Positions 12,323 to 22,241 of a DNA stretch of 64,000 nt are shown here, one piece after another. Made by a program: the position numbers and the translations under genes. The stretch's first letter is position 1. Each line of letters opens with the position of its first letter. Source of the stretch: Lentinula raphanica (Eukaryota; Basidiomycota; Agaricomycetes; Agaricales; Omphalotaceae); the NCBI GenBank assembly GCA_027919835.1, contig JANVFP010000027.1, forward strand, positions 1-64,000, given 5' to 3'. The notes beneath the pieces are model-generated. The model made no database searches. It was not told the origin of the DNA and was given only the letters and a program-made list of their open reading frames with translations.

Positions 12323-12937
12323 TTAATGCATAACGACTGGACAACTGTCCCCACTCGTTATGCGTAATGAATGGACAGCTATCCAGTAGATAAATGAATT
12401 ATCCATATCTCCTGAAATAGCCATTTTTGGAAAAAACTGACCCCCCCTATAGGGGGTTTTCCATTTTGGTCTATCAATATAAGCTCAGATTTTAAACCCT
12501 AACCCAACCCCTAACCCAACCCAACCCCTAACCCCTAACCCAACCCAACCCCTAACCCCTAACCCAACCCAACCCCTAACCCCTAACCTAACCCAACCCC
12601 TAACCCCCTAACCTAACCCAACCCCTAACCCCCTAACCCTAACCAAACCCTAACCAACCCTAAACCCTAACCAGCCCTAACCCTAACACAGTCCCTACCA
12701 ATGAAAATATACCAAACCCCAACCCCTAACCCAACCCCTAACCCAACCCTAACCCCTAACCCTTGCTAACCCAGGTTGGGCACTGAATCAGACCCCTCCC
12801 TTATGTTAGGGTTAGCACAGCTAACCCTAACGGTAGGGGCCTGATTCAGTGCTAAATCCCAGTTGTACAGTGGTGGGATAACTGTCCATTCATTACGCAT
12901 AACGAGTGGGGACAGTTGTCCAGTCGTTATGCATTAA
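12323..12937. mobile_element. 615-bp terminal-inverted-repeat element carrying telomere-like repeats
   Basis: The ends are near-perfect inverted repeats of about 62 bp (TTAATGCATAACGACTGG at the left, its complement at the right, up to GGACAG-TATCC). Both termini coincide with TTAA, compatible with a TTAA or TA target duplication. Inside lie a CCCCCTATAGGGGG palindrome near 12445, about 285 bp of CCCTAA-type repeats, and a second inverted repeat (GCACTGAATCAG...CTGATTCAGTGC, 12779-12852). No transposase is encoded, so it would be a non-autonomous element. It interrupts the dynein relic region. Confidence 0.8.
12494..12778. repeat. Interstitial telomere-like repeats (CCCTAA / CCCCTAACCCAA variants)
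   Basis: Tandem, irregular TAACCC, CCCCTAACCC and CCAACCC units. Fungal telomeres are commonly TTAGGG/CCCTAA. The irregular units and the enclosing terminal inverted repeats argue against an active chromosome end. Confidence 0.92.
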
Positions 12938-13297
12938 ACCTACAGCTACAGGTGGAGAGACGGCGCGGGCATTCGTCATGGTAGTTGAGCTCCAGAGTTC
13001 GAATGTTGTGACCTGTTGGCATCCTTCTAGACGAGTAAGAGAACACGGGTCCCAAAAGGGCTTCCAGTCGAACGTTGAGAAGTCGGCTTTGGAAAAGAGT
13101 TTCAGCAAATGAGGAGACGGAGAGGTGGCGGTTGACGCGAGAGAGGGAGGAAGGGAAGAAAAGGAGGAAACTTACTCGATTCGGTGGAAACTACTTCGAA
13201 AACATCGAATTCCTACAAGAGATCTATCCCAGGTCTCCTTAGCCACCACCACCACACCTTCTATCACATTCGAGACTGGGTAATCATGTATTCCTGC

Positions 13298-15130
13298 CTA
13301 TTGTTCGAGTCGAGTATAGATGACGTCCGACAGACCAACAGCTGCGTCGTTTGCATCTGCCTGTTCTCGGGCCTTCAACAGACGGTCACGTTTGAGTATA
13401 CCAGCGCTGGCCAGGACAGCCTTGAGTGCTCGAAGACCGAAATCATAATGAGGCTGCGGTGAGAGTTGTTCATCGCAGAGATTGAAGAACGGAATGATCT
13501 TGGACGACAAAGATTCTGCAGTACGGAAACCTTGAGAGAACAACATCACTTGGGCGATTAACTCTCGGTCAGGTCTTGTCGTTGCCATTCTAGAAGTCAA
13601 CAGGTCATTTTCGTTCTTCGGACAATGTCTCAATGAGCCTACGTAGTACGCACAGTCTGAACAGCTTGGTCAAGTTGGGCGGTAATTGATAACGTCCGGC
13701 GTAGGTAGGGTCAGTCTTGATGAATCGTCTGAACTTGCTGAGAGACGGCACTCAGCGAAGCAGCCACAAGCGACTACTTGACAAAGTCCGACGAAGATTC
13801 TTCCCGTTGCTTTGAAGTCAAAGTTTTCTTTGCAACAGAAGACTAGCACGAAACGACCCAGTTGAACTCGCAAGGACGACTCGATCTTTGCAAGCCAGTC
13901 ATTCATTTTGGGGAAATCCCTCAAAAGAATAGGCTCTGAGAACATGACCTCTTCTCCCTCTCTTGAAGCCCTCCCCTAGATCTGCGTAAGGTCATCGTCG
14001 AGGGTGATAGTGGAGATACCCGCGAACATCTGTCTCAGATATCTTTGCTGTTTCCAATGATCTCGAGCAGGTCATCGTCGCCAACGAAATAGAATCGAGG
14101 GAAGGAAGACCGTTCTCATTGCTGGTACTCTCCAAGGGCCTTCTTGATCTTGTTGAGGAGATCCGCCAGTCGCTCAAGATTCTTTTGAATTCCTTGAATT
14201 TTCATCACGTCGATGATGAAGGGCGATCTGTAGACTTTTTTTCTTGACAGTGAGGAACTCGCCGTTGATGTTCTGGAATCGCTGATGGACGGTTTAGTAC
14301 GCAAGTTTGACATCAATGACAACGACCTCACCAAACAGCACGTGTATGCGGTTCAGCTTCTCCTCCCATGACCCGGCCTAACAAGAAGACGAGAACGGAG
14401 ATATTTGCAGCAACCTGTTTCTGTGTTTCGAGAGCGGCTGAAGCGGCGACATCTGAGGGAAGGATTTCATTATTGCGACGTGCAAGCGCGTCACCGGCGT
14501 CTTCTTCGTCGGAAGCGATGGGGTGGTTGACAAGGTACTGAGATAGTTTTAATATACCCTAGAAGGCTCGACGATATCTTCACTGAACCAGATCATGCCA
14601 CAACGACTGACAGTAGCGAGCGTCGCATATTTCAAGTGCTCGACCTCGAACATGATTCGGACGTTGGGAGGAAGATTTGGTCGTTCACCGTTGGACAATG
14701 TGAGGCGTTTATTGTCGTCAAGGACACTGATGAGAGTGCTAGGTTAAAAACTGTTTCTTGCCTCACTGGATGAGAACATAAACTGACCTGTTCAGATACT
14801 CAACCCGCTCGGGATCAACATCTCCTTTGAAAACAAAACAGTGGCGCTTTCCACTCTTGCCACGAGCATCGTCAGCAATTCTTCGTAGAATGTGCGTGAA
14901 GAACCCATCATTCCATTCTCTTGTAGTGGAATCTAGAGTGCCATATAACGCGTCCTTGTGCATGGCTTTGGGGTCAAAGACATATTCAACGCCTTCGACT
15001 CCATTTCTGATTGCGTGTGATTCCGGGCATCGTATGAAGAGTTTTTAACGACGTGTGATGTTTCCTCCAACGAGGAGAACAAAGCAGCAGAGTTGGGACT
15101 GAGACTGGTCTGTGAATTGTTGACCATTGA
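13298..15130 (-). pseudogene. Cytoplasmic dynein heavy chain relic: AAA2, linker and AAA1 pieces, out of order
   Basis: Reading leftward on the minus strand, the first recognisable piece is AAA2 ([20 protein letters not shown] near 14960, then [14 protein letters not shown], and [20 protein letters not shown] near 14650), followed by the region after AAA2 (LVNHPIASDEEDAGDALARR). Only then come the linker ([20 protein letters not shown] and [15 protein letters not shown], 14250-14120) and AAA1 ([20 protein letters not shown] and IFVGLCQV, near 13850). The AAA1/AAA2 boundary follows (TRPDRELIAQVMLFSQGFR, 13590). In true dynein the linker and AAA1 precede AAA2, so the order is rearranged. Internal deletions and frameshifts are present, for example an extra A in the run near 14240. 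No product is expected. Confidence 0.82.
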
Positions 15131-15609
15131 TTAGTCGTCGAGGGGGTTGACGTGGAAGATGATTGGCTGCTGGAGTGAAGGATCAACGGGCTGCGGAGAA
15201 TCTGGAAGATCAAAATGTAGCAAAGCCTGGAAAGAACCCTCAGTCAGTGACACACTTTATATATCAACGAGAGGATGACTTGCGCGGTATTCCTCAGCCT
15301 TTTGGAAACTAGAAGAAGAATTGTACGCGGCCATTGACCCTGTCCAATTACTCGCACCAGCGGGGAACATGTTAGAGGCAGTCAGAGGCGAAAACGTCCA
15401 GTGGTTCAACGGAGAGGGAGCAATCGGCTGGGGATGGAACTGTGATTCATGACGGATTCATGACGCGATTCACTTGAAGGTAGAGGGAAGACAGCATTAA
15501 GCGCTGGGAACAGATGCAAGTGGCTGCTGTATTCGGAACGACTTTCCGGATTTCAAATCGACTTCCTTTTTGGGCAGCGACCAACATCTCTCTGCAACCG
15601 TCGTCATTG

Positions 15610-18600
15610 ATGCCTCAGAGGTCTCAAGCTCAAGTTCAAGCATCTCTATCTCGAGAGCAGACAGAGTCTGCTCTCGCCTGTTTTATAGAGAACCCAGCTC
15701 TATTTCCTGCTTCAATTGGAGACCTCTTGCAATCTATACAAACCCAGCTTTCTAGCGCTCCTAACCCGCTACCTATACTTACTCCTTCCCCTTCACCAGA
15801 TAGAGGTTTGCCTGTAGTAGGTGATTTTCTAACTGAAGCTCAATGCACTGACAAAGTATGTACCTCTGCAGTGCTCTCACACACCTGACTCTTCTCTTTT
15901 ACCTGTGAGTGAGTCAGGTAGTAGTGAGGAGTCGATTCATAAGCCAAGTCCGGTGTTGAATGAGTCGACTTCACCACCTCTGCTTAGATCTGCATTCTCC
16001 TCCACGTCCAAGTCGACTTCACCACCTCTGCTCAAATCTGCATTCTCCCCCACGTCCGAGTCGATTTCATTGCTCACTTCTAGATCTAAAGCTTCGCTTA
16101 TGACTGGTTTCAGTCGCTCCGAGTCCCTGGGGCCCAAGTCGTGTCAAGTATCGCCTGAAGCAGTTCTTTTGCTTGAGCCTGAACTGAGTATTGCACTCAC
16201 ACACGAACTGGGTCGTGCACTTACACCGCTCCCCGGTTTTTCGCTCACATCCGATCCAGGTCTTTCACTTGCATCCACAGCAGCTCCTTTGCTCTCACCT
16301 GGATCGAGGGCTCCTCTTGCCTCAATTACCCCAGCTTCATCAGCACCCCCTATCTTGCCTTTGCAGGCGCTTCATGCTTCTCCCGCTAGGCTTACGCCTC
16401 CGACTGATAACCCTCTACCCTCCTGGCATTTGCTTCCAGGTTCCCCTTCACGTACAGCTTTGGGTCCCCACTTGCCTATCTATTTGGGTTCTCATTTGGG
16501 CTCACATTCCCGTTTGCAAACGCAACCTCCTTCACCAACGCAACCGCCTTCACAATCGCAACCACATTCGAGTACACATTCGAGTACACTTTCCCGTTCG
16601 CGTTCACACTCTCGTTCACGTTTGCGTTTACATTCGCGTTCGCATTCGCATTCGCGTTCGCATTCGCATTCGCATTCGCATTCGCATTCGCGTTCGCGTT
16701 CGCATTCGCATTCGCATTCGCATTCGCGTTCGCGTTCGCGTGGGTATTTGCAAGAGTCGCGAGAGTCGCGTGAGCGTGATATGATATATACCCATGAGTC
16801 AACCATGCATGAGTCCAGGAGTATCTTGTCACATGATTCAACTGTGCCAGCGTCGTCTCCTCTGCGGCAAACTGCCTCAACGCCTTTACCTTCCTCAACG
16901 CCTTTGCTTGCTTTCAACTCAACTCCTTTGCCTCCTTCCAACTCAACTCCTTGGCTATCTTTTCCATCACCTGAGCCAACTTCAGCACTTTTCAATACTG
17001 CTCTGACCCCTCTTCGGGCTGGGACTCCTTATCGGGCTCTGACCCCTCTTCCAGCTTCAAACTCTTTCCCAGCTACTCCTTTTCCAGCTTCGACTCCGCT
17101 TCCAGCTTCGACTCCGCTTCCGCCTTCTCTTCCCAGGGCTAACGTTCAAACAATATCATCCTATGAGTCAGCCTTTCTGGCAGGTATTCAACAAATGGGT
17201 TCGTCAAGGGCCCCTACATCTTCACCTACATCTTCACCTGCGCCTTTCCCTGGGCTCACCCAATCGCTTACACCCACGCATTTGCCTACATGTTCTCCTA
17301 CTCGTTTGCCTACATGTTCTCCTACAGGCTCTCCTATATGTTCCTCTACGCTTACACCCACACCCCTATCTACTCATCTGCCTACCCCAAAGCCTACGGA
17401 TTCAACCAGTCTTGAAGAGTTGACTCTCTTGGGTCTCAAGTTGAGCGGAGGAGTGTACGAAGGGACCAGGAGTGGGTCAAAAAGACGAAGAGAAAATGAG
17501 GGAGCCGGAGGACAACAGGAGCAAGAAGAAGAGGAAGAAGAACAAGAGGAAGAGGAAGAACAAGCAAACGGCTCAAACGGAAGAGGACGCGGACACGGAC
17601 GTGGACGTGGACGAGGACGTGGACGTGGACGAGGACGAGGACGCGGACGTGGACGCGGGGGAGGTGGTGGTGGAGGGCCTGTAAATGTTGGTTCTGGGGG
17701 AACCTGCTCCAGAAATGGTCAGGCTGTTGCTCGGAGAAAGAAACGACGTGTTAACGCAGGTACTTCTGGACGACAGGAGGAAGAGGAAGAGAACGAGGAA
17801 GAAGAAGAAGAAGATCCCCTGGGAGATAATCCGATCAATAAATCCATTGTCTTTACAGCTGAACGTGCACCAGCCCCTCAAGAGATTCAGCAGCAGGCCT
17901 CAAACATCCTTATGGGTCTTTCTTCATCTGAAGATCACCTTGACTGGGCCCTGGATTTGCCTCAAACATCCTTATGGGTCTTTCTTCATCTGAAGATCAC
18001 CTTGACTGGGCCCTGGATTTCGTCAAATCAATCAAGGGTGAACCTTGGGCCCAAAGCGATGCCTTGTCCACTCACTCCCTGGCTCATTTGGCTGATCGCT
18101 GCCATCGTTCTCGAGACATGAGCATTTTTGCCACCTTCTGCCACATGATTAACGACATACTCTTTTCAGCAAAGATCAACAGGTAGGCTCCCGTTCACTT
18201 TCCCAGATAGGAGTTGAGGTCTAACCTTTTCAACTAGCATAATGCTTGCACAAAAGATTGTAAATCCTGCCAAGCTGCCTGGAATCAGAGCCGCTGTGAG
18301 TTCAGTCCAACTAGCCGGCTTTTCTCAACAGGAAAAAGAACTTTGGGTGAAGCATGGGTTCCGATGGGCCCGCTTAGCTTCTGCAGGTTCGGTCCCTCGA
18401 ACTTTTGACATATTTTACCGCTGAAGCTTGATATCTTTAGGGTCCATCTATATTTTGATGCTAATAGCAGCAAAGAAGATGAATCAAAATCTTGGGGATG
18501 TTATTACCTCAAATGTGTTGCTCGAAGTATGTTACGAACTTCGGGCCCCAAGTTGTAAGTATTTCTCTTAGAGTTGACCCAGTATTTTCCTCAATCCACC

Positions 18601-20350
18601 TCTAGATTCTTTATCTCTAGTACGGGATAATATTGTGCCTGTTGTTGCTCGTTTGCAAAAACTGCTTCAGTTCACCTTTCCAACATTGTTTTCCAAAGAG
18701 ATTCGAAAGTATTACCTGATTGAAAACATGATGAATATTGCCTCAGTCGAGAGGACAGATCATTACTTTGATCTTTTTCTTTATAGGTAAGACTTTTCGT
18801 TTCTACTCTTAGTTTGGTTTGGCTAACAAAATATTCCAAAGGCAGCCAATCAACGTGCCAAGAAATGAGTATCTCTGGAAAGAAGTTCTTCAATTCACTA
18901 GTTCCGACAATACCTCTTCCTTCTCCTCTTTCAATCGCAGACATCTCTACTCTGCAAGTAAGAGAGGATCTGAAGAGGCTGTGGATCCCATCATCGATGA
19001 TGGAGAGCCTCTCTCAGATGAGGAAGACGAAAAATCTATTACGCAGGAAATTCTTTCCGTTAAACCCTCTCCTCTTCCTACCTTCCCTTCTATGTTTGTT
19101 GGAGAAATTCTCTGCACAGATTCTCCGAAATGGGGGGTTCTTCATATCATCAAAACACGATTCGCTCTTCAGAAAATCCGCAATCCTTTTACTTCAACGA
19201 ATAAAAAATCACGGACGGAGCAGCATAGAAAACTTGCTTCTGAAGGTGAACGTCCCTCAACTTTAGAAGAATTTGCTGTGAAGGTAAAGGCTTGCACTTT
19301 AATTCTTTATCAAGCTAAGAAGATTGGACTTCTCTAGTTATCGGAGAGGTATACCAATCAAGGGTCCATCGTTCCCAATCAGAAATGGCTCCATCTTACT
19401 CAAACTGTTATTAACGGGTAAGATCAGGCTTAATTTCGTTGAACTCAAATACTAACAAAGTAATAGGAGAGAAATCCAGCTCCTTGATGCCAATAACGTT
19501 ACGATTGCCAGTATTGACTCAACTTTACCTGAAAACCAGCGCTCTCATCTGTGGAATGCTATCATGGCTCTATGTCATGCAACAGGTGCTAAGCTCCGAG
19601 AGCGAAACACTTCCGTTGAAGAGGTCTTACCTCCTTTTCAAGTATGGCATCTGTCGTTCTGGGGTAGATTCTCTTCTGAGGTAACGCTTACTCAATTTAT
19701 TCAATACCTAACAGCTCAGACAGTTTATAGGGACAGAAGTTTCCTACAGATATTCATCCCAGGCATATGAAGCGAATCGACGGTTCTAAAATCAACTACA
19801 GCCAATTCTTGGTATATCCTTCTAACGACCTCCAAGAATTCCCTGCGGAAACAGCAGCTCTATCAAGTTCGATTGGTCCAGTTATTCACCGCATCATCGA
19901 GAAGGTAAGTACACCACTTATGTTGCCTTTTTGGTATAACCTAAGAAGTTCTCTTAGCGACTAGCAAGGAATCCTGATCTATTTGGAGAAGAAATAAAGG
20001 CTTCAGTCAACGTTATGCCTCTTCATGACACCTCTATGGTATCGCCCTTTATGGGACTTGCTATCAACATCAACGTTCTCACAGACCCTCATCAAGATAA
20101 AGGAGACTTGGGGGGTTGTTTCGTTATAAGCTTGGGAGATTTTTCAGGAGGAGAACTTTGTCTGTTTCAGCCAAGATTGGTGATAGAAACCAGACATGGT
20201 GATGTGGTCGCTTTCAAGTCTCAGGACTATATTCATTTCAATCTTCACTACAAAGGAACCAGATCTTCTCTGGTAGTACATACTGATAAGACTGTTAAAC
20301 GTTTTCAGAAGGATCTGAACGGTTGGTCTTATAACGACTGGGTGAGATAG
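15610..20350 (+). CDS. TET/JBP-like 2-oxoglutarate/Fe(II) dioxygenase with low-complexity N-terminus; frame broken near 17.96 kb
   Basis: The C-terminal exon (about 19960-20350) carries the double-stranded beta-helix signature of TET/JBP enzymes: DPHQDKGDLGG with the iron-binding HxD (20090-20098), FSGGELCLF, GDVVAFKSQDYIHFN with the distal His (20234) and TRSSLVVHT with the Arg that would bind 2-oxoglutarate (20261). Such enzymes oxidise 5-methylpyrimidines in DNA. Upstream exons (18240-19910) are joined by short introns and contain NQRSHLWNAIMALCHATGAK and FQVWHLSFWGRF. The N-terminal 700 residues are Ser/Pro/Thr-rich with HSRS repeats, an acidic E-run and an RGRG tract. A 62-bp duplication at 17897-18020 shifts the frame; without it the frame would run on into FVKSIKGEPWAQSDALSTHS. 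The first exon (about 15610-15855) and its join are uncertain. Fungal TET/JBP genes are reported to have expanded with KDZ-class transposons. Confidence 0.78.
16561..16745. repeat. CATTCG/CGTTCG hexamer array
   Basis: Tandem CATTCG and CGTTCG hexamers encode the His-Ser/Arg-Ser tract of the dioxygenase N-terminus. The opposite strand is also open (ANANAN- and ECEC-type frames) purely from the repeat. Confidence 0.9.
17575..17680. repeat. GGACGTGGACGAGGACGC low-complexity tract
   Basis: Tandem GGACGN hexamers encode an Arg-Gly (RGRGRG) tract, then GGT-type glycine codons. RG tracts often bind nucleic acids. Here the tract lies in the variable N-terminal half of the dioxygenase frame. Confidence 0.85.
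17897..18020. repeat. 62-bp direct tandem duplication
   Basis: The segment starting GCCTCAAACATCCTTATGGG at 17897 is repeated from 17959 with no or almost no change. As 62 is not a multiple of 3, it shifts the dioxygenase reading frame to an early stop at 18121. A single copy would keep the frame open into SIKGEPWAQ. Confidence 0.93.
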
Positions 20351-20603
20351 CTAATAGTTGGATACCTTACATATAGTTCCCTTCTAGTTCCCCTCATAAA
20401 ACTAATACTAGTACTCAATATGCGCTATATGTTCTGTTCAAAAACGTTCAATTTGGAAGCAGAATGAGACAGCAAGATAACGGTGTCGCAAGATACAAGT
20501 CAAAGATAGCAAATTGAAAGCTCTTTTGGGAGAGAAAACAAAAGTCTGAGAAAGCCTGGGAAAGCGTATGATAGAAAGATACAATCGTAAACTTGAGTGA
20601 CGA

Positions 20604-20960
20604 TTATTTCTGATAATAACTGCTGGAACTGGAACCAGAACTAGATTCTCCAAATGCCAGAGCCAAGAATCCTTCCAACCTTCGTCGATTCAAACCCTGC
20701 ATAACGAAAGCTTCACGGGACATGTCGTTGGGAATTTCTTCAGAAGGGGTATTTTGAAGTGAGACTTCCAAGTAGCATTCCTTTAAATCAAGCTGCTTCT
20801 CCTGATCATCGGTGTGCTTCTTCTGATTGCGAATTTTCTTCTCCTTCTCCTGCATGGTTTCTTCGTAAAAGAACGTATCATGTCGACGAAGTTTCCTGCT
20901 GTCCAGAGGCATCGCAATAGGACTAGGAGGTGCAGTAGGTATTTCTGTTTCCTCTAACAT
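20604..20960 (-). CDS. Small hypothetical protein, charged
   Basis: A 118-codon frame begins MLEETEIPTAPPSPIAMPLD, has a Lys/Glu/Gln-rich helix (residues about 35-60) and ends in a serine run. It converges with the dioxygenase gene (about 250 bp between the stops). I recognise no domain. It may be the 3' exon of a gene with further exons beyond 20960, or a fragment. Confidence 0.35.
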   Translation of the reverse strand: MLEETEIPTAPPSPIAMPLDSRKLRRHDTFFYEETMQEKEKKIRNQKKHTDDQEKQLDLKECYLEVSLQNTPSEEIPNDMSREAFVMQGLNRRRLEGFLALAFGESSSGSSSSSYYQK

Positions 20961-21474
20961 TCAGTTTAGTATTGATATAAAGACTCAAAAAAATTAGCTA
21001 CCTCCTGGATAATATACCTTGATTTGTTTAAAGTGCATCTTGAAGAATCGCTTGTATGTCTTCTTAGCTTTAGCTAGTGACTATGGTTAAACAAAGCTTT
21101 TATATTTCAATAGTCTGTATCTCTACCTGATATTTTTCTACTTCTCTTGAACCTTCTAGTCGATAGACATCCCAGTAAAGATGTAGTGTATCGACTCATA
21201 GTCACAAAGTGAAAGTGAGAAGCAAAAAATTAATTTAAGCGCTCATTTCGACTGTCTTTCATTATTTCTCCCTGTCTAACATTATTTTTGATATTTCACT
21301 TTATCCTAGCTCTATTGCCCAGTATTTGAGTTTCTACAACTTGAAAAATATATATTCCGTATGTTGGTATAATTATTGAATATTATTGAAATTTTAGAAA
21401 TAGGCACTCTGAAGATATAAAAACTGCTAAGGCAATTTGGAATAAGCAAGACAACTCAAAAGCAATATGAGGCA
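20961..21474. other. AT-rich intergenic stretch
   Basis: No exon or repeat array recognised. Confidence 0.5.
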
Positions 21475-21580
21475 AATTGAAATCAGATCCAGGCAAATTG
21501 AAAGCAGCTCCAGGCAAATTGAAAGCAGCTCCAGGCAAATTGAAAGCAGCTCCAGGCAAATTGAAAGCAACCCGAGACAA
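21475..21580. repeat. 21-bp tandem repeat (AGGCAAATTGAAAGCAGCTCC)
   Basis: About four near-exact units of period 21 plus degenerate flanking units. Confidence 0.9.
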
Positions 21581-21685
21581 ACCCGAGGCAAACTGAGAGC
21601 AGCCTGAGAAAACTAAAAAGATATCAAAAAATGCCTAAACTTGGGTCCATTTCTCAAAGCACTCTAAGCACCTCAAAACTTCAGG

Positions 21686-22132
21686 TCATTTTAAAGGCTT
21701 TAGGCATTGGGGCAAATCTCTGGTGTCTTTCAGGTAGTCCTGATCTGGGGTGCTTTTCCTGATGTGTATGTAGTATGTTCTGGTGTGGTAGATTGATTCT
21801 AGGACATCGACAGTATCCTCATCACAATCTTCGATCATGACACTTGGACACTTGCGTCCACGAGTTGATTCAGGTAGAGGTTCAGGTCCAGGTCCAGGTC
21901 CAGGTCCAGGTCCAGGTCCGGGTTCATTGCCAGATGTAGAAACGGCGTCGTAGTCAAAGACTGGAGGAGAATTATGATCGGCGGGTAGGGGTGTTTCAGT
22001 AGACTGAGTTGTTTTTGCTTTAGCTGTTTCTTTCGCTTTATGGCAGAACTCCGCTTGACTCAGATGTGAGCGCAAGCCCTGGATTGTGGTGAAACCCTTA
22101 AGACAGAGGGTGCAGTATGTAGTGCTGGCCAT
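21686..22132 (-). pseudogene. Zinc-finger fragment resembling a Plavaka-type transposase N-terminus
   Basis: The 148-codon frame starts with a C2H2-like finger (YCTLCLKGFTTIQGLRSHLS) ending in FCHK, then a low-complexity linker including a Gly-Pro tract (21890-21920). This resembles the start of Plavaka-type transposases, and the transposase core is absent on the following side, so it is taken as a truncated copy. It could also be a short host zinc-finger protein. Confidence 0.5.
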
Positions 22133-22241
22133 GTATAACAGTGGCAGAAGGTGTCAGAATGTGAGTAAAAAGTTTCGGTTAAATTTTAGTTCTTGGTCTC
22201 TCTTCTTTTCGAACTACTACTTGTAACTTCACGATTTTTTC

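Noticed and set aside
12494..12778. Active chromosome end
   Set aside because: The repeat is degenerate, flanked by inverted repeats and followed on both sides by dynein relic sequence.
16476..16995. Antisense ANANAN- and ECEC-type proteins
   Set aside because: They are reverse readings of the CATTCG/CGTTCG array inside the dioxygenase N-terminus.
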